This document shows positions 16,302-22,782 of a stretch of DNA of 29,610 nucleotides, piece after piece. Source of the stretch: an uncultured Clostridia bacterium (GTDB lineage Bacteria; Bacillota; Clostridia; Christensenellales; Borkfalkiaceae); assembly GCA_904501815.1 (NCBI GenBank), contig CAJGCN010000003.1, forward strand, positions 1-29,610, read 5' to 3'. The notes under the pieces are model-generated. The model was given only the letters and a program-made list of their open reading frames with translations, did not search any database and was not told the DNA's origin. Each line of letters starts with the position of its first letter. The stretch's first letter is position 1. A program made the translations under genes and the position numbers.

Positions 16302-16718
16302 TTAAGTTTCTAACAAGCCCGCCGCACGCAAAGCAGCGAGAAGTTCGTTAATTTTTAACGCGTTGCTTTTTACCGTAGCCCTTGCAACAACCGCATCAGC
16401 AACCGCCGCCGCAGGCGTGACAACACAAGGTTCGCCCTGCGGACCTTGCGGACCTTCGGGACCGACGGGACCTTGCGGACCTACTTCCCCCTGTATCCCT
16501 TGAACACCAGGTTCGCCCTGCAGACCTTGCGGACCTTCGGGACCGACGGGACCTTGCGGACCTACTTCCCCCTGTATCCCTTGAACGCCTTGTTCGCCCT
16601 GCGGACCTTGCGGACCGCGCGGGCCGATTAAATAATACGTTCTATTCGTGTTGTTAGAAGAACAACCGCCACAACAGTTGCAAGGGTTGCAACGGTTGCA
16701 AAAATCGTCATAGCACAT
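16302..16718 (-). CDS. Collagen-like Gly-X-Y protein with cysteine-rich N-terminus
   Basis: 138 residues from the ATG at 16718, which has AAAGGAG 11 bases upstream. The N-terminus has eight cysteines in about 20 residues (CNRCNPCNCCGGC), then YYLI, then 22 uninterrupted Gly-X-Y triplets (mostly GPQ, GPV, GEP, GIQ), then a roughly 40-residue Ala-rich C-terminal region ending AALRAAGLLET. This resembles the collagen-like spore-surface filament proteins (BclA type) of spore-formers; location on the spore or cell surface is inferred. An 81-base tandem duplication lies within the triplet region. It is convergent with rpsR. Confidence 0.88.
   Translation of the reverse strand: MCYDDFCNRCNPCNCCGGCSSNNTNRTYYLIGPRGPQGPQGEQGVQGIQGEVGPQGPVGPEGPQGLQGEPGVQGIQGEVGPQGPVGPEGPQGPQGEPCVVTPAAAVADAVVARATVKSNALKINELLAALRAAGLLET
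16428..16586 (-). repeat. Tandem duplication within the collagen-like gene
   Basis: Two 78-base copies (16428-16505 and 16509-16586) with period 81 bases, i.e. 27 residues or nine Gly-X-Y triplets. By eye they differ at a single base (16441 versus 16522), so the duplication is recent. Confidence 0.92.
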
Positions 16719-16769
16719 TTTGCCTACTACTCCTTTAAATACTTTTAAAGGGAACACTCCCCTTTCTTT

Positions 16770-16800
16770 ATTGTATGAAAAAGCGAGAAAAACCGTTCAA
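16770..16800 (-). promoter_or_regulatory. Possible promoter of the collagen-like gene
   Basis: Minus strand TTGAAC, a 19-base spacer, TACAAT. The spacer is long. A small hairpin (AAAGGGGA / TTCCCTTT, about 16746-16764) follows in the leader. It begins right at the T run of the BMC operon terminator. Confidence 0.4.
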
Positions 16801-16835
16801 AAAAACGCGCGCTAAACCTATCGTTTAGCACGCGT
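16799..16835 (-). terminator. Strong terminator closing the microcompartment operon
   Basis: 13-bp stem ACGCGTGCTAAAC / GTTTAGCGCGCGT (one wobble) with a five-base loop, followed on the minus strand by a run of T. It is 27 bases after the stop of the lysine-rich gene. I found no equally good terminator between the BMC genes upstream, so the ParA and lysine-rich genes appear to belong to the BMC transcript. Confidence 0.88.
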
Positions 16836-16861
16836 TTTTGTCTTTTTATTCAATAAATCTT

Positions 16862-17194
16862 TTAAAGCAAATAAACGGGAAGTTCTCCGCCGATTTCTAC
16901 CCGCTCGGATTTCTTCGCTTTTACGCACTTTTTAGCGGGAACTTTTTTCACGGGCTTTTCTTCTGCTTTTTCAGGCGTGTTCTCAACGGGTTTCACCGTT
17001 TTTTTGCAAGCCGTTTTCTTCACAGTAGAAGTAGTTTTTTTCGCCTTAACCGTTTGCGGTGCAACCTTTTCCGCCACTTCTACGGGCGTAGGGATTGTCA
17101 CTTCGCTGTTCTCCATATCGGGAGCAGTCGTCTTTACGTTGGAATAACCGTTATTATTCACGGCTCTTTTAATAGAATTTTTACCGATTGGCAT
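16862..17194 (-). CDS. Small lysine-rich disordered protein, candidate ParA partner (McdB/ParB-like role)
   Basis: 110 residues from the ATG at 17194, which lies within the last codons of the ParA gene (14-base overlap) and has AGGAG 10 bases upstream. Three parts are visible: an N-terminal motif MPIGKNSIKRAVNNNGYSN, a low-complexity Lys/Ala/Pro/Val/Thr linker (about 35-95, many KK and VKK), and a short hydrophobic end GGELPVYLL. No folded domain is recognised. Partners of ParA/MinD ATPases (ParB, McdB, TlpT-like) often carry a short basic N-terminal peptide that triggers ATP hydrolysis; that role is inferred from this shape and the overlap with parA. A nucleic-acid-binding protein is the main alternative. 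Confidence 0.75.
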   Translation of the reverse strand: MPIGKNSIKRAVNNNGYSNVKTTAPDMENSEVTIPTPVEVAEKVAPQTVKAKKTTSTVKKTACKKTVKPVENTPEKAEEKPVKKVPAKKCVKAKKSERVEIGGELPVYLL

Positions 17195-17972
17195 AGCTGA
17201 TAATCTCCTTTGCAAGTTTAGTATATTCGTTTGCGCTACGGCTGTTTTTCTTATATACTACGACGGGCTTACTGTTATCCTGCGACCATTCGATCGCGCT
17301 GTCCACGTGAATATACGTTTCAAACAATCTCACGCCTTCCGTTTCGTTAAGCGTTTCGATCGTTTGTTTTAAATAATTTTTTCTTTCGTCGGCTTTGGTA
17401 ATCGCAATGCCTAAAATTTCAAGCTTGGGCGCGATATTTTTCACTTGCGCACAGAACTCAAAAATATTTGCAAGCCCAAACAATCCCCAAGGACTTGCTT
17501 CAACGGGTATCACCACGAAATCTGACGCGCACATAATATTCATCACCCAACCGCCGAGCGTAGGCGGTGCGTCGATTAAAATATAATCGTAATATCCGCG
17601 CGCGCGAACGGGTTCAAGGCATTTTTTTAAAATAATTTCCCGTTGCCACTTGGAAAATAAATCGAATTCGATAGAACTCATCAGTGAAGTAGACGGCACG
17701 AGATCTAACCCTTCGTATTCCGTTTCCACGATAAACTCGGATAAATCCTTTTCTTCTTTCATTGCCGTATAGATATTTTTCCCGCTCGTGGAAAACTCCA
17801 ACGCCTTTTCTTCGTCGAACAACGAAAGGGTTAAATTAAGTTGCATATCTCCGTCGATTAAAAGCACCTTTTTCCCCGCCAGCGCAAGCGCGCACCCGAC
17901 GTTGGAACAGGTCGTCGTTTTTCCGCTTCCGCCTTTATTGTTCGCAAATGCGATTACCGTCGTTTTGCTCAT
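17181..17972 (-). CDS. ParA/MinD-family ATPase linked to the microcompartment operon
   Basis: 263 residues. Deviant Walker A NNKGGSGKTTT with the signature lysine (residues 11-21), LLIDGDMQLNLTLS, Walker B ILIDAPPTLGG (about 134-144), and the switch-like stretch VIPVEASPWGLFGLANI. These mark a ParA dimer-forming ATPase that normally binds DNA with ATP and positions a cargo. The ATG lies 38 bases inside the 3' end of eutP with AAGGA upstream, and the lysine-rich gene overlaps its end. No parS-like repeats or replication genes are nearby, so a chromosome or plasmid partition role is less likely than movement of the microcompartment; that is inference from context. Confidence 0.9.
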   Translation of the reverse strand: MSKTTVIAFANNKGGSGKTTTCSNVGCALALAGKKVLLIDGDMQLNLTLSLFDEEKALEFSTSGKNIYTAMKEEKDLSEFIVETEYEGLDLVPSTSLMSSIEFDLFSKWQREIILKKCLEPVRARGYYDYILIDAPPTLGGWVMNIMCASDFVVIPVEASPWGLFGLANIFEFCAQVKNIAPKLEILGIAITKADERKNYLKQTIETLNETEGVRLFETYIHVDSAIEWSQDNSKPVVVYKKNSRSANEYTKLAKEIISYANR

Positions 17973-18477
17973 TGATTTTTTCCTTCGTAGTTTTCTTCTT
18001 TTTCTTCGCTTTGGCTTTCGCTTCCGCCGCCAAACGCGCTTTCCTATCTTCTTCGTCTTCTAAATATTCCGCTAATTCCCGAACGCCTTCGCCCGTAATC
18101 GCTGAAAGCGGAAAAATCTTTTTGCACCCCGCAAGGGTTAGCCATCTTCTAACCCGCTCCACGTTCGCATCAGGCTTGTCAATCCCTGAAATAATCCCGA
18201 TTACTTCGCGGTTTACCATACTCGTAAGACAAGGCGAAAAAATCGAATACGGCTCGTTTGCCGAAAGCACCAGCCCTACGATATCCGCTTCGTACGCGTA
18301 TAAAGAAAGCGCACCGCTCGTTTCTCGCCGTTCGGTATATTCGCCCGGCGTGTCGATAATCGTTTCCAAGTAATTGACGTATTGCGTTTTGAAATATTTA
18401 ATTTCTTCACCGCGCAAAGCTTGCGTAAGCGTGGTTTTCCCCGCCGCAACTCTGCCGATTAAAATAAGCTTTTTCAT
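17935..18477 (-). CDS. eutP: EutP/PduV-family GTPase with lysine-rich C-terminal tail
   Basis: 180 residues. Ras-like P-loop LIGRVAAGKTTL (GRVAAGKT, 8-15) and G3 motif IDTPGEY; the GTP-base motif is divergent (SGIDKPDAN). The domain ends near residue 140, followed by about 40 residues rich in Lys/Ala/Glu (AKAKAKKKKKTTKEK). PduV/EutP proteins accompany BMCs; PduV was reported on the outer surface of Pdu compartments and linked to their movement. Its gene follows the PduU-like shell gene by 19 bases and overlaps the ParA gene by 38 bases. Confidence 0.9.
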   Translation of the reverse strand: MKKLILIGRVAAGKTTLTQALRGEEIKYFKTQYVNYLETIIDTPGEYTERRETSGALSLYAYEADIVGLVLSANEPYSIFSPCLTSMVNREVIGIISGIDKPDANVERVRRWLTLAGCKKIFPLSAITGEGVRELAEYLEDEEDRKARLAAEAKAKAKKKKKTTKEKINEQNDGNRICEQ

Positions 18478-18496
18478 TCTACTCCGCCCCGAAAAA

Positions 18497-18856
18497 TCAG
18501 GTTCTCGTCAGTTCACAACAAGAATAATGCAATTTATTGCTGAAATATTCGCGAATTGCCGTAAACGCCGACTCCACCGCCGAAACGCTTCCAGAAACGA
18601 TAAGCGTACCCGTAAATCTATCCACGAATCCGATATCTGCGCCCGAAGCCTTCATTGCGATATCCGCCGCAATCACTGCGCTTTCGCAAGGGCTTACCGT
18701 CAAAACGCCGATCGCGCTCTTGGAATAGTCCGTTTTCGGGTCAAGCCCGAGCTTATAATACAAAACGTCGTCGGGGTTTGCAATGATATGGCAAAGCGTA
18801 ATTTGCTTACCGGGAACGAGTTCTTGAATAATTCTCATTTTTTCTTGTAATTCCAT
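18497..18856 (-). CDS. pduU: BMC shell protein, PduU/EutS type (permuted BMC-H)
   Basis: 119 residues aligning end to end with PduU: the N-terminal strand RIIQELVPGKQITLCHIIANP, SAIGVLTVSPCESAVIAADIA, IGFVDRFTGTLIVSGSVSAVE, and the C-terminal LTRT. This circularly permuted BMC-H forms hexamers capped by a small beta barrel at the N-termini. Published modelling proposes that PduU docks PduV, and here the PduV-like gene is the next one downstream. It lies 21 bases after the activase gene. Confidence 0.93.
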   Translation of the reverse strand: MELQEKMRIIQELVPGKQITLCHIIANPDDVLYYKLGLDPKTDYSKSAIGVLTVSPCESAVIAADIAMKASGADIGFVDRFTGTLIVSGSVSAVESAFTAIREYFSNKLHYSCCELTRT

Positions 18857-18877
18857 AATCTTTCTCCTGCTTTTTGC

Positions 18878-19660
18878 TTAGCCGCCGATTTGGCATTTTA
18901 ATCCGCTTTCTTCCGCCACCGAAAGAAGATATTCCATCTTTTCTTGAGTAGGCGGGAGTATTTCTTTTAACGCATAATTCCTACCAAGCTTAGTATATTT
19001 ATCCTGCCCAAGCCTGTGATAAGGAAGCAAATGATATTCTTTCGCGCCGATTTCCGCCGCATATTTCGCTATCGCACGAATAGAGTTTGCATCGTCGTTT
19101 ACGTTCGGCACGACGGGTGTTCGAATAATCAGCTCCACCCCGCTTGCGCCGAGTTTTTTTGCGTTTTCCAAAATCAACTCGTTGCCTACACCCGTATATT
19201 CCTTATGCTTTTCGCTATCCATTAGCTTGATATCCATTAAATATAAGTCGATAAACGGAAGCACCGCTTGAATTTTTTCATAAGGAGCGTTCGCCGTCGA
19301 TTCGACCGCCGTGTGCAAACCGTTTTCTTTGCACGCACGCAATAAATCCCGCGCGAACTCGTGTTGACCTAAAAACTCACCGCCTGAAAGAGTAATCCCG
19401 CCGCCGCTTCTTCTATAATAGGGCGTATCCGCTAACAGTTCAGGCATTAAATCGTCTACTGAAACGTCCCGTCCGACGATTTTTTCTTTACCGTCTTCTT
19501 GCATAGTCTGAACGGCAAACTCCTGCGATTCAGGATTACAACACCACGCGCAACGCATATAACAGCCCTTAAAGAACACGATCGTGCGTATACCCGGTCC
19601 GTCGTGGATAGAAAAGCGTTGAATATTGAAAATTCTGCCTTTCCCTTCGTACATACTCAC
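18878..19660 (-). CDS. Glycyl-radical enzyme activating enzyme (radical SAM), short form
   Basis: 260 residues. Radical-SAM cluster motif CYMRCAWC (Cys33, Cys37, Cys40), N-terminal FSIHDGPGIRTIVFFKGC typical of activases, SGGGITLSGGE, and LLPYHRLGQDKY near the end. It should generate the glycyl radical on the adjacent dehydratase. Between Cys41 and the SGGG motif there is only about 45 residues and no CxxCxxC ferredoxin insert, which many diol or choline lyase activases carry. It therefore resembles pyruvate formate-lyase activase in layout. The GTG at 19660 is 3 bases after the dehydratase stop; ATG at 19654 is an alternative. Confidence 0.94.
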   Translation of the reverse strand: MSMYEGKGRIFNIQRFSIHDGPGIRTIVFFKGCYMRCAWCCNPESQEFAVQTMQEDGKEKIVGRDVSVDDLMPELLADTPYYRRSGGGITLSGGEFLGQHEFARDLLRACKENGLHTAVESTANAPYEKIQAVLPFIDLYLMDIKLMDSEKHKEYTGVGNELILENAKKLGASGVELIIRTPVVPNVNDDANSIRAIAKYAAEIGAKEYHLLPYHRLGQDKYTKLGRNYALKEILPPTQEKMEYLLSVAEESGLKCQIGG

Positions 19661-19663
19661 CGC

Positions 19664-22195
19664 TTACCACCCCTGTTCCGTTCTGTTGATAATATCTTCT
19701 TGCAAGGACTTGGAAAGCGTTGTAAACAGCGCGCTATACCCTGCCACGCGAACGACGAGCGTTTTATATTTTTCAGGGTGCGCTTGCGCGTCGCGTAAGG
19801 TTTCTTTCGTGACGACGTTAAACTGCATGTGCATACCCTTTTGGTCGAAATAAGAACGAATGAGCGCAACGAATTTGGTCAAGCCCGTCATACCCGCAAG
19901 CGCGGAAGGGTGGAACTTTTGATTTAACAGCGTGCCGTTCGAAGCTACCCCTTGTTCGAGCTTTGCCACCGAGTTCGCCGTTGCCGTCGGACCTTTCACG
20001 TCCCGTCCCGAAGCAGGACCGATACCGTCTGCCACAGGGGTAAACGCAAGTCTGCCGTCGGGCGTTGCGCCCGTTTGACCGCCGAGCGGAACGTTTGCCG
20101 AAACGGGATACAGCCCCGCTTGGAATTTTCCGCCACGATAGTTCGTGTATTTTTCTACTTCTTTCGTGTAGCTATTCGCAACGTCGCGAGCGAACATATC
20201 CGCTTCGTAGATATCGTTGCCGTATTTCGGGCAAGTTTCGTCGATTAAGCGCTTAATTTCTTGATATCTCGCCTTTTGCACGGGGTCAAGCCCTTCCGCC
20301 GTCGTCACTTCGCGATAAATCAACCGCACGACGTCTTCGTTGACTTCAATCCCTTGTTCGGCAAGACTTACGGCGATTTCGCTCGTGATTCTTTCCGCAG
20401 CTTTTCCTTCGATACCGTAGCCGAAGTTTGCTTCCAAAGCGGCTTTAAACTCGGACATGGTCACCTTCTTTTCGTCAAATACGAGCTGTTTAACCGCTAA
20501 AAGCCCATCCGTGTTATTCGCAATCCCAAAGCCCTGCGGACCGGTAAAGTTATACACCGCGCCCCCTTCTTGCAAGGATTTTCCGCGCGCAATACAATCG
20601 TCTACCATACAGGACTGGAAGGGCAAAGGTACGCGGGTTGCGTGCGCCGCATCAATCGCGTTATTCGCGTTCACGAGCAATTTGATAAAATAGCTTTGTT
20701 GCGTTTTATAGGCGTTATAAAATTCTTCAAAAGAAGTCATCTTCGTCACGTCGCCCGTGTCAGGACCAATCTTTACGCCCTTATCCACGCCGTTCGAGAA
20801 CACGAGTTCAAGCGGACGGCACATATTGAAGAACGCAGCGTCGTGCCAACCGTCCGTTTTTCCAGCCTTTTGCGGCTCTACGCAACCGATAATACAATAA
20901 TCGCGCGCATCTTCGAGCGTAAGCCCGCGAGCCATAATGGAAGGAATAATAATTTCGTCGTTATAATAAGCGGGGAAACCCGTACCTAATCTCGTCAAAG
21001 CAGCGGCTTTCACCAAAAGAGATTCAGGTGAACCGTTCCAAACACGCACCGAAATAGACGGTTGGGGAAGGGGCACGTGCATAGAAGCTTCAATACACAT
21101 ATACGATAAATCGTTCGTTGCGTCCATACCGTGAATATCCTGTCCGCCAACGATTAAGTTTTGGAACATACCGTAGCCCGCAAACCCGTCGGCAGATACA
21201 GCGTCGCGCACCTTATTCATATCGTTGAGCTTTACCCATACGCAATCGATAAGCTCTTGCGCTTGTTCAAGGGTAAGCTTGCCCGCCTCCATATCCTTTT
21301 TATAATAAGGATACATATATTGATCAAACCGACCGGGAGAAATGGAATGACCGCTCGATTCCACTTGCAATAAAAGTTGCACGAACCAGAACGATTGACA
21401 AGCTTCGTGGAAATCTTCTGCGGGAAATTCCGGCACGTGCGCGCAATTTCTCGCAATTTTTTCAAGTTCCTTTTTGCGCACGGGGTCGTTTTCTTTCTTC
21501 GCCATTTGCGCAGCCAACGTCGCGTATCTGTGCGCGTATTCAACGACCGCTTCGCAAGACTCGATTACCGCGTGTAAGAAATTACTTCTTTGCACGTAAT
21601 CGCCGTCCGCAACGTCGAGTTTATCAAGCGCGGCTTGCGCTTCCGCAATAATCCCGCGATAGCCTTTCGCTAATACTTTATCATACTGCACGCAAACGTG
21701 TCCGATACCGTTATAGAAATAGTTTCCGGGCGTAAAAATACCGTGCTTTGTGAACGCAGCGTAGGCTTCAGGCGCCATATTTGATTTCGCCAAATCGCTG
21801 TTCGTTTTGCCTTTCCAATAAGAATACGCTTCACGAAGCTTGGCTTTGGTTTGGTCGCTGATATAAAAAGGGTCGGCGGCACGGGTGGATACCGTGTCGA
21901 ATTCCGCTTCTAACCATTCGTAGGAATATTCGGGGAATACCTGACAACCGCGCGGTTTCACCGTCGCGCTACCAACGACGAGTTCGCCTTCCCGAATGAC
22001 GATAGGAATATTCCGCAAAATATACGCAAACGCCGCGCTACGGCGAAGAATAATCGGCAAATCTTCCGTCGCTTTATAGCTTTCCGTGACGAGTACGCCA
22101 CGCGCCGATTCGATTTCGGGCATTTTTTCGTATAAGCAATCTATCAACTTTTGAATTCTTGCACTTTTTTCAATGACGAATTTAATATTTTCCAT
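19664..22195 (-). CDS. Glycyl radical diol (1,2-propanediol/glycerol) dehydratase
   Basis: 843 residues, full GRE length. The thiyl cysteine is Cys438 in GCVEPQKAGKTDGWHDA, and the radical glycine is Gly819 in VRVAGYSALF. His166 in GIGHVCVQYDKV matches the His164 position of the B12-independent glycerol dehydratase of Clostridium butyricum, and SSGHSISPGRFDQY matches its substrate Ser region. These, plus the aldolase, PduP-like and PduL genes, favour 1,2-propanediol to propanal over choline cleavage. No long N-terminal targeting extension is seen. The activase follows immediately. The enzyme is expected inside the BMC lumen and to be oxygen-sensitive. Confidence 0.93.
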   Translation of the reverse strand: MENIKFVIEKSARIQKLIDCLYEKMPEIESARGVLVTESYKATEDLPIILRRSAAFAYILRNIPIVIREGELVVGSATVKPRGCQVFPEYSYEWLEAEFDTVSTRAADPFYISDQTKAKLREAYSYWKGKTNSDLAKSNMAPEAYAAFTKHGIFTPGNYFYNGIGHVCVQYDKVLAKGYRGIIAEAQAALDKLDVADGDYVQRSNFLHAVIESCEAVVEYAHRYATLAAQMAKKENDPVRKKELEKIARNCAHVPEFPAEDFHEACQSFWFVQLLLQVESSGHSISPGRFDQYMYPYYKKDMEAGKLTLEQAQELIDCVWVKLNDMNKVRDAVSADGFAGYGMFQNLIVGGQDIHGMDATNDLSYMCIEASMHVPLPQPSISVRVWNGSPESLLVKAAALTRLGTGFPAYYNDEIIIPSIMARGLTLEDARDYCIIGCVEPQKAGKTDGWHDAAFFNMCRPLELVFSNGVDKGVKIGPDTGDVTKMTSFEEFYNAYKTQQSYFIKLLVNANNAIDAAHATRVPLPFQSCMVDDCIARGKSLQEGGAVYNFTGPQGFGIANNTDGLLAVKQLVFDEKKVTMSEFKAALEANFGYGIEGKAAERITSEIAVSLAEQGIEVNEDVVRLIYREVTTAEGLDPVQKARYQEIKRLIDETCPKYGNDIYEADMFARDVANSYTKEVEKYTNYRGGKFQAGLYPVSANVPLGGQTGATPDGRLAFTPVADGIGPASGRDVKGPTATANSVAKLEQGVASNGTLLNQKFHPSALAGMTGLTKFVALIRSYFDQKGMHMQFNVVTKETLRDAQAHPEKYKTLVVRVAGYSALFTTLSKSLQEDIINRTEQGW

Positions 22196-22199
22196 TGTC

Positions 22200-22213
22200 C
22201 GTTGCTCCCAACG
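22200..22213 (-). promoter_or_regulatory. Hairpin presenting the dehydratase Shine-Dalgarno in its loop
   Basis: On the mRNA, CGTTG-GGAG-CAACG: a 5-bp stem whose four-base loop is the GGAG ribosome site, 9-10 bases before the ATG at 22195. It may modulate ribosome access. Confidence 0.45.
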
Positions 22214-22236
22214 ATCCCTTTATTTTCTACTTTTTC

Positions 22237-22782
22237 TTATAATTGATTCCAAAGGTCTGCATGCGGTGCGGCAATCACCGAAGTAGACGAAAGCGTACCC
22301 GTCGTCTTCGCGTAGTTTGCGCCCGCTTCCACAGCCGCCGTCACGTCTCCAACTTCGCCCGTGATAAGCACCACGCCTTTCCCGCCCATACCGCGCGATA
22401 CGCGAAGGTCGAAAATTTCCACTCTTGCCGTTTTCACCGCGATATCCGCCGCTTTAATAGACGTTGCCGCCGAAAACGTTTCAATCAAGCCAAGCGCGCC
22501 TTTTTTCGCCGTCGTCTGCGTGCCGAATAAAGCCGTGATAACCTGCTCGTCAATTCTGCCCATTACGGACGAATCGATTACGTAGCCGTCGAAACGGGAC
22601 AACACGTGGTTGACCGCCGCCGTCACGTTGGAAATAGAGCCGGTTAAAATCATTTCGTATTTACCAGGACAAGCAGGGTGCGCGGAAACGAGTTCTACGC
22701 CCGCGCTTTTGAGCGCGGCATCCGTCGCTTCCACCCCTTTGGGAATACTTTTCAGTTCGATAACGCCTACTGACTTAAACAT
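22237..22782 (-). CDS. pduT: BMC-T shell protein, PduT type with predicted iron-sulfur pore
   Basis: 181 residues with two BMC domains (VGVIELKSIPKGVEATDAA, then LGLIETFSAATSIKAADIA), forming pseudohexameric trimers. Cys38 in HPACPGKYEMILTG coincides with the PduT cysteine that ligates a [4Fe-4S] cluster in the central pore. This fits electron exchange through the shell with the PduS-like protein encoded just before it; the two genes overlap by 8 bases. Confidence 0.93.
   Translation of the reverse strand: MFKSVGVIELKSIPKGVEATDAALKSAGVELVSAHPACPGKYEMILTGSISNVTAAVNHVLSRFDGYVIDSSVMGRIDEQVITALFGTQTTAKKGALGLIETFSAATSIKAADIAVKTARVEIFDLRVSRGMGGKGVVLITGEVGDVTAAVEAGANYAKTTGTLSSTSVIAAPHADLWNQL

Noticed and set aside
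16428..16586. Direct repeat considered as CRISPR or mobile-element footprint
   Set aside because: It is two in-frame copies encoding Gly-X-Y triplets, with a three-base gap and no spacers.
17181..17972. Plasmid or chromosome partition locus
   Set aside because: No ParB with a DNA-binding domain, no parS-like repeats and no replication gene next to it; it overlaps a BMC gene instead.
19664..22195. Choline trimethylamine-lyase (CutC)
   Set aside because: The His166 context matches glycerol/propanediol dehydratase, and the operon has an aldolase, which choline loci lack.
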